A DNA stretch of 50,040 bases from Streptomyces pseudogriseolus (GCA_002154585.1 MUNG01000092.1:1-50040); one strand, 5' to 3'. Positions 23,985 through 33,104 are shown, numbered from the stretch's first letter. The notes: generated by a model not told the origin, from the letters alone. Made by a program: numbers and translations.

Positions 23985-25852
23985 GCACGGTGCTCTGGCT
24001 GCTGATCGCTCTCCCCATCGGGGCGGGAGCGGTGCTCGCCCTGACGGGACCCCGCCGCAACCGACTGGTCCCCGCCGGCGCTGCTACGGTCGCCGCGGTC
24101 ACGCTCGGTGCCGCGATCGCCGCCGCGGTGACCCGTCCGGCCGCGAGCGCGCCGCTGTTCGCCGGGATGGAGGCGGGGCTGGCGGTGGACGGCCTGTCCG
24201 CCGTGATGGTGGTGACCGTCGCCGCGGTCACCCTCGCCGTCCTGGTCTTCGCGACGGGAGAGTTCGCCGCAGACGAGAACCGGGGACGGTTCTTCGGGCT
24301 GATGCTGCTCTTTGCCGGCGCCGTGCTCGTGACCGTCACCGCGACCACCCTGCCGCTCCTGCTGATGGCCTGGGAGGTGATGGGCGCCGCCAGCTGGGCC
24401 CTGATCGGCTACTGGTGGCAGCGGCCCGAACGTGCGGAAGCCGCCGACGTCGCGTTCCTCACCACCCGCGCCGCCGACCTCGGCCTGTACCTGGCGGCCG
24501 GCGCCGCCGTGGCCGGCGGGGTCGGCTCCCTGCGCCTCGACGCCCTGCCGCACGCCGCGTCGCCGTGGCTGCACGTCGTATCCGCGGGCATCGTCGTGGC
24601 CGCCCTGGGGAAATCCGCACAACTTCCTTTCTCCTTCTGGCTTTCGCGTGCCATGCAGGGCCCGAGCCCGGTGTCCGCACTGCTCCACTCGGCGACCATG
24701 GTCGCAGCCGGCGCCTACCTGCTGCTGCGGCTGGTCCCGCTGCTGGACACCACGGAATGGGCCGGTCCGGTGGTCGCCTGGGCCGGCGCGGTCACCGCCC
24801 TGGCCCTGGGCCTGGTCGCGGTCGCCCAGACCGACCTCAAGCAGCTCCTCGCGGCCTCCACCTCTGCTCAGATCGGCTTCATGGTGCTGGCCGCGGGCAG
24901 CGGCGGCGTCGCCGCGGGCACCACGCAACTGGTCGCACACGCCGCCACCAAGTCGGGTCTGTTCCTCGCCGCCGGGGCGTGGCTGACAGCGCTGGGCACC
25001 AAACAACTCCCGGCGCTGCGCGGTGCGGCCCGCACTCACCGGCTGGTCGGTGCGGCCTTCACTGCTGGCGCGCTCACTCTGGCCGGGCTGCCGCCCCTGT
25101 CCCTGTGGGCGGCCAAGGACGAGGTCCTTGCCGCCGCCCGCACCGGGGGAACCGGGCTGTACGCGGTGGGCCTCGCGGCAGCCGCCGTCGCCGCCGTCTA
25201 CAGCATCAAAGCCGTCTGGTACGTCACCCGTCCCCTCCCGGAGAGTCCGCAGGCCCGATATGACACCGAGCAGCGCGGCACCCGCGGCGTCGCCCGTACG
25301 GCATCGGCTCCCCTCCTCGCCCTCACCCTTGCCGCGGCGGTGCTGGGCGTGCTGGCCCTGCCGGGACCGGCGTCCTGGCTGAGGGGGCTGGTCGGCGCCC
25401 GGGGCGAGCCATCCCCCGCCCCGTGGGAGCTCGGGCTGTCCGCCGGCGTGGCGTTCGCCTCCGCCGGCCTGGCCTGGTGGTGCGCGTCCCGCCCGGCGCC
25501 CGTACCGCGCGCCGCCGCACGTGCGGCTCACGGGTGGCTGTACCTGGAGCAGGCCGCGCGAACCGTCGTGGCGCGTCCGGTGCTGGGCCTGGCCCGGACG
25601 CTGGCCGCCTTCGACGACCGCGTCGTCGACGGCGCCGTACGGCAGACCGCCCGCGGCGGCCTTGTGACGGCCCGGCTCGCGCGCCGCCTGGACGACGGCG
25701 GAATCGACGGCGCCGTCCGGGCGGTCGCCGCGAGTGCGCGGCGCCTGGGCCACTGGGCGCGCCGCCCGCAGACCGGACTGCTGCATCAGTACTACGCCCA
25801 GGCCGTCGTCGGCTTCCTCGTGTTCGTCCTGATCATCCTGTTGGTGAGGTAA
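23981..25852 (+). CDS. nuoL: NuoL-like antiporter-type subunit
   Basis: The 623-residue protein has about 14-16 helices. The proton-path residues are retained: Glu132 in LLMAWEVMGAASWALIGYW and Lys211 in GKSAQLPFSFWLSRAM, followed by GPSPVSALLHSATMV. A C-terminal amphipathic stretch (about 520-600) and a last hydrophobic helix (VVGFLVFVLIILLV) match the NuoL lateral helix. ATG 23981 overlaps the nuoK stop. NuoL/Mrp-type subunits pump protons or Na+. Presence of the lateral helix argues for a true multi-subunit arm rather than a lone antiporter. Confidence 0.9.
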   Translation: MSTVLWLLIALPIGAGAVLALTGPRRNRLVPAGAATVAAVTLGAAIAAAVTRPAASAPLFAGMEAGLAVDGLSAVMVVTVAAVTLAVLVFATGEFAADENRGRFFGLMLLFAGAVLVTVTATTLPLLLMAWEVMGAASWALIGYWWQRPERAEAADVAFLTTRAADLGLYLAAGAAVAGGVGSLRLDALPHAASPWLHVVSAGIVVAALGKSAQLPFSFWLSRAMQGPSPVSALLHSATMVAAGAYLLLRLVPLLDTTEWAGPVVAWAGAVTALALGLVAVAQTDLKQLLAASTSAQIGFMVLAAGSGGVAAGTTQLVAHAATKSGLFLAAGAWLTALGTKQLPALRGAARTHRLVGAAFTAGALTLAGLPPLSLWAAKDEVLAAARTGGTGLYAVGLAAAAVAAVYSIKAVWYVTRPLPESPQARYDTEQRGTRGVARTASAPLLALTLAAAVLGVLALPGPASWLRGLVGARGEPSPAPWELGLSAGVAFASAGLAWWCASRPAPVPRAAARAAHGWLYLEQAARTVVARPVLGLARTLAAFDDRVVDGAVRQTARGGLVTARLARRLDDGGIDGAVRAVAASARRLGHWARRPQTGLLHQYYAQAVVGFLVFVLIILLVR

Positions 25853-25857
25853 CCCCT

Positions 25858-27363
25858 GTGCTGAGCGTCGTCACGTTCTTGCCGCTGCTGGCGTGCGCGG
25901 TGCTTCCGCTCCTGCCGCGCACGCTCCCCGACCGGGCGTACGTCTGGCTGTGGATCGCCACGTCCGCCGCCGACCTTGCCCTGGTCATCGCCCTGTGGGT
26001 CGGTTACGACACCCGTGGCGGGATGCAGTACGAGCAGCGGGCGCGCTGGATCCCGAGTGCCGGCGTCGGCTATCACGTGGGCGTCGACGGCCTGTCCCTC
26101 CCCCTGGTCGCCCTGACCTGCCTGCTCTTCCTGGCCGTCGCCGTCCACTCCCTGCGCGAGAAGCGGCGGGTGCGCTCCTACGTCTGTCTCTTTCTTTTCC
26201 TCCAGTCCGTCAGCATCGGCCTGTTCGTCGCCCTTGACCTCATCCTCTTCTTCGTCTTCTTCGACCTCTCCATCGTCGGCATGTTCTTCGTCATCGCGGG
26301 CTGGGGACACGGCGAACGCGCCCGCGCCGCGGCGCTGAGGTTCTTCCTCTACACCTTCATCGGCTCCCTCGCCCTCCTGCTCGGCTTCATCGGGCTCTGC
26401 CTGGCAGCCGAACCGCACACCTTCGACATCGTCGACCTCACCCGTGTCAACCCACTGGCCGGACACGGGTTGTACGCCGGTCTGGTACTCCTGGCCATTG
26501 GGGTAGGACTGGCGGTCAAGACCCCGACCGTGCCGTTCCACACCTGGCTGCCGCCCGCGCACACCGACGCACCGGCCGCCGGCTCGGCGATCCTCGCCGG
26601 AGTCCTGCTGAAGATGGGCACATACGGTTTCGTACGCATCGCCATGCCGCTGTTGCCCGGCAGTTGGCGCCACTACGCCCTCGTCATCGTGGTCGTCGGC
26701 GCCGTGTCCGTCGTCTACGGAGCGCTGGTGGCGCTGGCGCAGACGGACTTCAAACGCATGATCGCCTACACGTCGGTCAACCACATGGGGTACATCGTCC
26801 TCGCGGTCGGCGCCGCCGGGACGCTCGCCGGTACCGACGCCCAGGCCCGCTCCCTCGCGGTGACCGGAGCGGTCACCCAGATGGTCAGCCATGGCCTGAT
26901 CACCGGAGCCCTGTTCCTGCTCAGCGGCGTGCTCTACGACCGAGGCCGGACGTACGAGATGGACGCCTACTCCGGTCTGGCGGCCCACACTCCGCGGTTC
27001 GCGGCAGTCACCGCTGTCGCCGCGTTCGCCAGTCTCGGCATTCCCGGCTTCTCCGGCTTCATCGCCGAGTTCCAGATCTTCACCGGCAGCCTGGCCTCCC
27101 AGGCCGTCGCCACCGCCCTCGCCGTGACCGGCATCCTGATCACCGCGGCCCTCTTCCTGATCGCACTGCGGCGCATGTTCCTCGGCCCCGCGCGCCTGCC
27201 CGAGACCATTCCCGCCGGCGGCATCCGGGACCTCAGAACCACCGAGGCGCTGTCCACGGTGCCGCTGCTGGCGGTCGCCCTGGTGATCGGTGTCGCACCG
27301 CGCTGGCTGCTGGACGTGATCGAGCCGGCCGGGCGCACCCTGACCGGCCTGGTGGCACGGTGA
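25858..27363 (+). CDS. nuoM: NuoM-like antiporter-type subunit
   Basis: The 501-residue protein has about 14 helices. Lys221 in VKTPTVPFHTWLPPAHTDAP and the helix AGVLLKMGTYGFVR are conserved. The pump glutamate usually found in VFFE is Asp136 here (FFVFFDLSIVGMFF), a conservative but notable change. GTG 25858 starts the gene 6 bases after nuoL, with GGTGAGG upstream. The stop overlaps nuoN. In complex I, NuoM is a middle pump of the membrane arm. Confidence 0.9.
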   Translation: MLSVVTFLPLLACAVLPLLPRTLPDRAYVWLWIATSAADLALVIALWVGYDTRGGMQYEQRARWIPSAGVGYHVGVDGLSLPLVALTCLLFLAVAVHSLREKRRVRSYVCLFLFLQSVSIGLFVALDLILFFVFFDLSIVGMFFVIAGWGHGERARAAALRFFLYTFIGSLALLLGFIGLCLAAEPHTFDIVDLTRVNPLAGHGLYAGLVLLAIGVGLAVKTPTVPFHTWLPPAHTDAPAAGSAILAGVLLKMGTYGFVRIAMPLLPGSWRHYALVIVVVGAVSVVYGALVALAQTDFKRMIAYTSVNHMGYIVLAVGAAGTLAGTDAQARSLAVTGAVTQMVSHGLITGALFLLSGVLYDRGRTYEMDAYSGLAAHTPRFAAVTAVAAFASLGIPGFSGFIAEFQIFTGSLASQAVATALAVTGILITAALFLIALRRMFLGPARLPETIPAGGIRDLRTTEALSTVPLLAVALVIGVAPRWLLDVIEPAGRTLTGLVAR

Positions 27364-28781
27364 ACGAGAACCTGGCCGCACTCGTCCCCGAACTCGCTCT
27401 CCTCGGCGCCGCCGTCATCGGCCTTCTCGCCGGCTCATGGCTCCCCCGACGCCGTCAGTGGATCGTCGCCGCCCTCGCAGCCGTAGCTTGTGCGACGGGA
27501 CTGGTGGCCACCGCTGTCACCATGGCGACGGACCGGGAACAGACCGTCTTCTCCGCCGCGTTCGCCGTCGACACCGCGACCGGCGTCGGCCGGCTCATCG
27601 TCCTCACAGCCCTGCTGCTGGTCATCGGCATGTCCGTGGAAACCGTGAGGAATCACGCACGCGAGGCCGAGTACTGGGTACTGCTCCTGATGACCGGCGC
27701 GGGCACACTCGCCCTCGTCGGCGCGAACGACCTGCTGATGCTGTTCGCCGCCTACCTACTGGCCAGCGTTCCTGCCTACGCACTCGCCGGTTTTGCGAAG
27801 GACGCCCTCGGCACCGAAGCGGCCCTGAAGTACTACCTGATGGGCGCCCTGCTGGGCATCACCATGCTCGCCGGCACCGGGCTCCTGTACGCCGCCGGTC
27901 ACGCCACCCACTACGGCAGGCTCGCCACGACCCTGCCCTCCGCCCCCTACGGACTCGTAGCCGTCGGACTCGTCGGTGTCCTGGCCGGCCTACTCTTCAA
28001 GATCGGCGGGGTGCCGGCCCACTTCTGGGTGCCCGACGTCACCGACGGAGCTCCGGCACCCGTCGCCGCGTACGTCACCACGCTGCCCAAAGTCGGCGGT
28101 CTGATCGCCGGTTACCGACTGCTGCACCAGGCACTCGCCGACAGCGACGTCAACTGGTCGCTACTGATCGCGATCCTTGCCGCGGTCACCATGACCTTGG
28201 GGAACCTCGGGGCGTTCTTCCAGACCTCGGTCAAACGCCTGCTCGCCTACTCCACGATCAGCCAGGTCGGGTACCTCCTGATGGCGTTGGCCGTCACCAC
28301 CCGCAGCGACCTCGCCCAGCGGAGTCTGCTGCTCTACCTGGCCGCCTACTCCCTCACCAACCTCGGCGCCTTCGCCGTAGTCACGGCACTCCCTCAGGCC
28401 CGCGCTCTGGATGACTACCGTGGCCTCGCCCGCCGCCACCCCGGCCTCGCGGCCGTGCTAGTCGTCTGTCTGCTGGGCCTGGTCGGCACGCCGCCCACCG
28501 GCGTCTTCCTCGGCAAGCTGGAGATCTTCAGCGCGACCATCGACGGCGGCTACACCTGGCTCGCCGCCCTGGCGGTCGCCAACACCGTAGCGTCGCTCTT
28601 CTACTACCTGCGCTGGCTCGGCCCGCTGTTCCTCACCACCGACACGGCAGCCGTCGACTCGCCTGAGGGCTGGGGAGGCTGGTCTGCCGTCACCGCTCAC
28701 CTGGCAGGCGTCCTCTCCCTCACGCTCGGCATTGCCGGCCAAGCCGTTCTCACCGTTGCCGAGGGCCCGCTGCTGTCGTGA
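27360..28781 (+). CDS. nuoN: NuoN-like antiporter-type subunit
   Basis: The 473-residue protein has about 14 helices. It contains LFKIGGVPAHFWVPDVTDGAP (proton-path Lys), LPKVGGLIAGYRLL, TSVKRLLAYSTISQVGYLLM and GTPPTGVFLGKLEIF, all NuoN hallmarks. GTG 27360 overlaps the nuoM stop. It ends the Nuo-like operon, and no gene for NuoC, E, F, G or I follows. The next gene, 105 bases on, converges from the opposite strand. Confidence 0.9.
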   Translation: MNENLAALVPELALLGAAVIGLLAGSWLPRRRQWIVAALAAVACATGLVATAVTMATDREQTVFSAAFAVDTATGVGRLIVLTALLLVIGMSVETVRNHAREAEYWVLLLMTGAGTLALVGANDLLMLFAAYLLASVPAYALAGFAKDALGTEAALKYYLMGALLGITMLAGTGLLYAAGHATHYGRLATTLPSAPYGLVAVGLVGVLAGLLFKIGGVPAHFWVPDVTDGAPAPVAAYVTTLPKVGGLIAGYRLLHQALADSDVNWSLLIAILAAVTMTLGNLGAFFQTSVKRLLAYSTISQVGYLLMALAVTTRSDLAQRSLLLYLAAYSLTNLGAFAVVTALPQARALDDYRGLARRHPGLAAVLVVCLLGLVGTPPTGVFLGKLEIFSATIDGGYTWLAALAVANTVASLFYYLRWLGPLFLTTDTAAVDSPEGWGGWSAVTAHLAGVLSLTLGIAGQAVLTVAEGPLLS

Positions 28782-28885
28782 AGTACGGCACGCCGTCGAG
28801 CTGGCAAGACCAGAAGGTCCGCGATGATCACGGTCAGATCCCCTGCGACCATGTGCCCCGGACGGGGCCGCTTGCGTCTGGGGTG

Positions 28886-29818
28886 TCAGTGACGGTGGGC
28901 GAGTTCGAGGAACTCGTGGAGGTCGTGGGCAGCTTCCAGTGCGCAGAGGCTGGTGGCCGCGAGGAGTGCGGTGGCGGCGATGAGCAGCAGGGGCGGGCTC
29001 TGGGGTGGCGGTGCGAGGAGGGCGGCCACGCGGCGGGGCACGATGCCGGGGCTGGTGCGCCGGTTCAGGATGCCGAGTGCGGCGGTGGGGGTGCGGCGCC
29101 GGGTACGGCTGCGTTTGGCGGCGACGGCGGCTTTGGCGACGGTTTCGGCGACGGCGCGTCGGTTGCCGGTGCGGGCGGCGGCGTGTTCGTCGGCCCAGCG
29201 TTCGACGCAGTAGGCGACGGCGGTGGCCAGGGGGCGCAGCAGGGGGTTGGCGGCGGCGGAGAGCTGGGCGAGGAAGACGAACGCGTAGTGGTGGTGACGC
29301 AGGTGGGCGTGTTCGTGGGCGAGGAGGATGTCGTGCCCGGTGGGGTCGAGGGCGTCGAGCATGCCGTGCGAGATGACAATGCGGCCGGGCAGGCCCGGCA
29401 TCGCGTAGGCGTCGGCGCCCGGGTCGTCGGTGATGACGACGGGGTCGGGTCCGGGCAGGCAGGCGGCTTCCAGGGCCGCGGCCCACAGGGCTCCGGCTCT
29501 GCGTGTGGCCAGCCGGACGGCGGCGACGACCGCGAGGGCGAGTAGGACGGCACCGGCGAGGGCGGCCGGCCACGCTGCTGGATCCTGGCGGGCGATCACG
29601 TCGGGTGAGTAGCCCTTGAGGGAGACGACGAGCGGGATGCGGACCAGTCCTGCCAGAGCAAGCAGCCCCAGCACGACGGTGCTGGAGGCGGCCAGGACGA
29701 GTCCTGCGGTGGTGAGCAGCCAGGTCGCCAGCCTCGGCTCCAGGCGGCGGGCCAGCGGGCCCGCGCTCAGGCCGGCCAGGACGGGGAAGAGCAGCGGCAG
29801 GTAGACGGCCAGATGCAT
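28886..29818 (-). CDS. M56 family membrane metallopeptidase (BlaR1/MecR1-like sensor domain)
   Basis: The 310-residue protein has about four or five hydrophobic segments. The zinc motif HEHAH (His168, Glu169, His172) is preceded by GHDILLA and followed by a third ligand region ERWADEHAA. M56 proteases such as BlaR1 cleave or inactivate their BlaI partner when a cell-wall signal is sensed. There is no C-terminal penicillin-binding domain, so the ligand is not a simple BlaR1 beta-lactam. It lies 16 bases after the BlaI-type gene on the same strand. Confidence 0.87.
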   Translation of the reverse strand: MHLAVYLPLLFPVLAGLSAGPLARRLEPRLATWLLTTAGLVLAASSTVVLGLLALAGLVRIPLVVSLKGYSPDVIARQDPAAWPAALAGAVLLALAVVAAVRLATRRAGALWAAALEAACLPGPDPVVITDDPGADAYAMPGLPGRIVISHGMLDALDPTGHDILLAHEHAHLRHHHYAFVFLAQLSAAANPLLRPLATAVAYCVERWADEHAAARTGNRRAVAETVAKAAVAAKRSRTRRRTPTAALGILNRRTSPGIVPRRVAALLAPPPQSPPLLLIAATALLAATSLCALEAAHDLHEFLELAHRH

Positions 29819-29834
29819 CGCTGGGACCGGCCTT

Positions 29835-30221
29835 CTACTCGTCGGAGTCCAGCAGACGGCGCAGCAGGTCCTCGTCGTCGTCGGACAGCTCGTTCACGAA
29901 GCGGGTCAGCACCGACTTACGGTCGCTGCCGCCCTCCAGGACCTGGTGCATGTGCCTGGCGGTGAGTCCGGGCTCGTCCGTGACGGGCGTGTACGCGTAG
30001 CTGCGGCCCCGGGGGGTGCGTTCCAGCACGCCGCGGCCGTGGAGCCGGGCAAGGGTGGTGGCCACCGTGGTGTGGGCCAGGGATGCGGCCAGGCGTTCGG
30101 CCACCTCACCCGGGGTGAGGGCCGATCCGGAGGTTTGCAGCAGGGCGAGGATCTCAGCCTCCAGGACTCCGTTGGCCCGTCGCTTTCCGCCGAGGCCCGG
30201 CACTCGTTCGTCAGCGCCCAC
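29835..30221 (-). CDS. BlaI/MecI/CopY family repressor
   Basis: The 128-residue protein has a winged-helix N-terminal part: NGVLEAEILALLQ, LTPGEVAERL, LAHTTVATTLARLHGRGVLERTPRGRSYAYTP. A helical dimerisation tail ends EDLLRRLLDSDE. GTG 30221 follows GGAAGGA. It is paired with the M56 protease downstream and divergent from PAP2-uppP. A 40-bp perfect palindrome 32 bases upstream of its start should be its operator, giving control of both its own operon and PAP2-uppP. Confidence 0.9.
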   Translation of the reverse strand: MGADERVPGLGGKRRANGVLEAEILALLQTSGSALTPGEVAERLAASLAHTTVATTLARLHGRGVLERTPRGRSYAYTPVTDEPGLTARHMHQVLEGGSDRKSVLTRFVNELSDDDEDLLRRLLDSDE

Positions 30222-30252
30222 GGACGTCCTTCCTTGCGCGTCCTCTACAGTC

Positions 30253-30292
30253 GACACTGTATCTTCTATTCGCGAATAGAAGATACAGTGTC
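30253..30292. promoter_or_regulatory. 40-bp perfect palindrome, probable BlaI operator
   Basis: The left arm GACACTGTATCTTCTATTCG is followed directly by its exact reverse complement, with no spacer. It contains the ACTGTA/TACAGT dyad expected of BlaI-family sites, and an inner TTCTATTCG/CGAATAGAA dyad. It is AT-rich against the local background and lies midway between the divergent BlaI and PAP2 genes. Confidence 0.85.
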
Positions 30293-30354
30293 CGTCCATC
30301 GTCCCATGACCCTTGGCAGGGTTGCCGCGGTGGCCTGTGCAGACAGGATGCCTC

Positions 30355-31056
30355 ATGTCTTCTCCCGGTGCGATGGACGCCCGCACCACGGATCCGCCGT
30401 GGTGGCCGGCCGCCGGGGTGGCGCTGATGTGTACGGCGCTGCTCGTGGCGCTCGTCGCGGTCACCGCCTCGGCGCACGGGGCGCCGGTCGGCGTGGATTG
30501 GGCCATGCACGACTGGGCGCTGGGCAGCCGCCCGCCGTGGGCGGTTCATGTGGCGGTGGGTGTCACCGTGGCCGGCAGCGGGGTGCCGGCCTACGCCCTG
30601 GCGGCGCTGGCCGGGGCTTGGGCGTTCGGCCCCGGCCGGTGGCGCGGGGCGCTGTTCGGGACGCTGGCGCTGGTGTCGGCGCAGCTGCCGCGCATCCTTC
30701 TGGCCGAACTGGTGGCGCGGCCGAGGCCGCCGGCCAGGGACTGGGCGTGGTCGGCGAGCGGGTACGCGATGCCCTCCGGCCACACCACCACGTCGATGGC
30801 CGTCGCCGTCCTGCTCACCGTCGCCGTGCGCCGTGGCGCCCCGGGCCGGTGGCGTCCCGTGCTGTCGGCGGTGCCGGTGGTGTGGGCGGTGGCGGTGGGT
30901 CTCAGCCGTGTCTGTCTCGGCATGCACTGGCCCACGGACGTGCTGGCCGGGTGGCTGCTCGCCGCCGCGTGGGCCGGGCTCGCCGGGGTGTTCCTCGTCC
31001 TTTGCCGCCGCCGGGAGGCCGGCGCAATCCAAGCAAGTGAAGGTGACAGTACGTGA
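30355..31056 (+). CDS. PAP2 family lipid phosphatase
   Basis: The 233-residue protein has about six helices. The PAP2 signature is present in order: LVARPRPPARDW, YAMPSGHTTTS, and SRVCLGMHWPTDVLAGW with the catalytic His. Such enzymes dephosphorylate undecaprenyl pyrophosphate or phosphatidyl phosphates at the outer face. ATG 30355 follows a weak CAGG site. The stop overlaps uppP, so both undecaprenyl-pyrophosphatase types are made together under the BlaI-type operator. Confidence 0.9.
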   Translation: MSSPGAMDARTTDPPWWPAAGVALMCTALLVALVAVTASAHGAPVGVDWAMHDWALGSRPPWAVHVAVGVTVAGSGVPAYALAALAGAWAFGPGRWRGALFGTLALVSAQLPRILLAELVARPRPPARDWAWSASGYAMPSGHTTTSMAVAVLLTVAVRRGAPGRWRPVLSAVPVVWAVAVGLSRVCLGMHWPTDVLAGWLLAAAWAGLAGVFLVLCRRREAGAIQASEGDST

Positions 31057-31889
31057 GTGCGATCAGTGTGGGACAGGCCGCGATCCTGGGCGTGGTGGAA
31101 GGGGTGACCGAGTTCCTGCCGGTTTCCTCCACCGGCCATCTCAAGATCACCGAGGGGCTGATGGGCATCGAGGTGGACGACAAGTCCGTCGTCGCCTTCA
31201 CCGCGGTCATTCAGGTCGGAGCCATCGCCGCAGTCCTCGTCTACTTCTTCAAGGACATCGTGCGGATCGTCTCCGCCTGGTTCCGGGGGCTGGCCGACCG
31301 GGAGGAGCGCTACCACCATGATTACAAGTTCGCCTGGTGGGTCATCTGCGCCACCGTCCCCATCGTGGTGGTGGGTCTCGCGGCGAAGCCGTTGATCGAG
31401 GGGCCGCTGGCCTCCTTGTGGGTGGTGGCCGGATCACTGATCGTCGGCAGTGGGCTGATGTGGGCGGCCGACCAGATGGGCCGTCACAAGCGTGGTATGG
31501 ACGACACCGGTTTCAAGGACGCCATGCTGGTGGGCTCCTCGCAGATCCTGGCCCTGCTCTTTCCCGGCTTCTCCCGCTCCGGCGCGACCATGTCCACCGG
31601 GCTCATCCTCGATCTCGACCGTGTGGCCGCCACCCGGCTCTCGTTCTTCCTCGGCATCCCCGCCCTGACCGGTGCGGGGCTGTACGAGCTCAAGGACGCC
31701 CTCGGTGCCGGCGTGGCCACCGCGCCGCTGCTCGTCGGCACCGTCGTCTCGTTCGTCGTCGCCTACGCCTCGATCGCCTGGCTTCTGAAGTTCGTCGCCA
31801 AGCACTCCTTCAACGCCTTCGTCCTCTACCGGATTATCATCGGCGTCCTCCTGTTCGGCCTCCTGTCCACGGGCGTCCTCAACGCCTGA
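31053..31889 (+). CDS. uppP: undecaprenyl-diphosphatase UppP (BacA)
   Basis: This is a 278-residue membrane protein. The two BacA motifs are clear: GVVEGVTEFLPVSSTGHL near the N-terminus and LLFPGFSRSGATMSTGLI. The enzyme removes a phosphate from C55-PP to recycle the cell-wall lipid carrier, and extra copies raise bacitracin tolerance. GTG 31053 overlaps the PAP2 stop. It is the last cargo gene of the island; the integrase remnant begins about 40-70 bases after it. Confidence 0.95.
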   Translation: MSAISVGQAAILGVVEGVTEFLPVSSTGHLKITEGLMGIEVDDKSVVAFTAVIQVGAIAAVLVYFFKDIVRIVSAWFRGLADREERYHHDYKFAWWVICATVPIVVVGLAAKPLIEGPLASLWVVAGSLIVGSGLMWAADQMGRHKRGMDDTGFKDAMLVGSSQILALLFPGFSRSGATMSTGLILDLDRVAATRLSFFLGIPALTGAGLYELKDALGAGVATAPLLVGTVVSFVVAYASIAWLLKFVAKHSFNAFVLYRIIIGVLLFGLLSTGVLNA

Positions 31890-31929
31890 CGGACACGCCG
31901 GCTCGTGGCGGCCGGTACAGGCCGCCGCC

Positions 31930-33081
31930 TCCCTCACCGCACGCCCCGCCCCACCCCTTCCTCAGCCTGGACAGGAGTCCGGCAGCTACGTCGTTCCCGC
32001 AGAGACGAAGCAGACGCTCGGCGCCTACGCCCAGAAGTGGCTCGACGCGAACTCGGTAGGCCCGACCACGGCCCTCCGCTACGAGGCCACCGTCCGCAAC
32101 CACATCGTCGCCCACCTCGGCCGGCGCGAGCTGCGGTCCTTGAACAAGCCTTCGGTCATTCAGGGCTGGATTCGCGCGCTGCAGGACGGCGGCTTCGAGG
32201 TGTCGACGATCGAGGGCATCTTCGACATCCTCTCCAGCATCCTGGGCATGGCCGTGGAGGACGGGCTGCTGCCGAAGAACCCGTGCAAGTCGAAGTCGGT
32301 CAAGCTGCCGACCGCGACCAAGAAGAAGATCGTCCCTTGGTCCCTGGAGCGTGTGCGTGCCGTCATCGCCGGGCTGCCCGAGCGCTTCCAGGCAGGCGGC
32401 AAGCTCGCCTTCGGGTGCGGCCTGCGCCAGGGGGAGGTCTTCGGATGCGCCGTCGAGGACATCGACTTCAGGGGCGGCTGGATCCACGTCAACCGCCAGG
32501 TGCGGCTCGTCGGCACGAAGCCGGTTTTCGCTCTGCCCAAGGGCAACCGGATCCGGTCAGTGCCGCTGTCGGCGCAGCTGGCCACTGCCCTCAAGGGCCA
32601 CATGAGGCGATTCCCGCCCACGGCGGTCACGCTGCCCTGGGCGAAGCCCGACGGCGAGCCCAAGAGCTTCCGGCTGCTTTTCGTCGACGAGAAGGGCCGA
32701 GCGTACAACCGCAGCGTCTTCAACATGGGCGCCTGGAAGCGAGCCCTGGTCGCCGCCGGCGTGATCCCTCCCCGCGAGCGCGGGGCTAGGTACCTTCAGG
32801 CGGCTCCTGAGGACGGCATGCACGCCCTCCGTCACGCGTATGCCTCCGTGCTCTTGGACGCGGGGGAGAGCATCAAGGCGCTCTCCGAGTACCTTGGCCA
32901 CTCGGACCCGGGCTTCACGCTGCGGACGTACACACACCTGCTGCCGTCCAGCGAGAGCCGGACCCGCAAGGCGATAGACGACGCCTTCACCGGCGCGGAG
33001 CCGTCGGAAACCGGAGAGCCCCAGGGCACATCACCACCCCCAGCAAAACCAATGTGCCCTCAATGTGCCCTGGCCGCCTGA
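31930..33081 (+). pseudogene. int: 5'-truncated tyrosine recombinase (integrase)
   Basis: The frame starts without any ATG or GTG; the first TTG is at 32140 and the first ATG at 32248. The readable protein begins near SGSYVVPAETKQTLGAYAQKWL, a SAM-like core-binding domain, so the N-terminal arm-binding domain (normally about 60 residues) is missing. The catalytic domain is intact: GLRQGEVFG (Arg), HALRHAYAS (His, Arg), GHSDPGF and the nucleophile in LRTYTHLLP. It ends inside the paired ATGTGCCCT motif, 68 bases before the stop codon of the target gene. A deletion next to uppP probably removed the 5' end. Confidence 0.82.
33052..33071 (+). repeat. paired ATGTGCCCT motif, possible integrase arm site (right)
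   Basis: ATGTGCCCT occurs at 33052-33060 and 33063-33071 (11-bp period), inside the last codons of the integrase frame. An inverted AGGGCACAT lies at 33023-33031. It matches the pair at 8544-8563 in sequence and period. Confidence 0.6.
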
Positions 33082-33104
33082 CGGCCACTCCCCGGCACGC
33101 AGAA

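Noticed and set aside
23930-25786. 618-codon reverse frame opposite the NuoL-like gene
   Set aside because: It is Gly/Gln/Arg-rich without motifs, while NuoL on the plus strand is unmistakable.
28853-28866. Small GCCCC/GGGGC hairpin as terminator of the Nuo-like operon
   Set aside because: A 5-bp stem without a U-tract is too weak to call in such GC-rich DNA.
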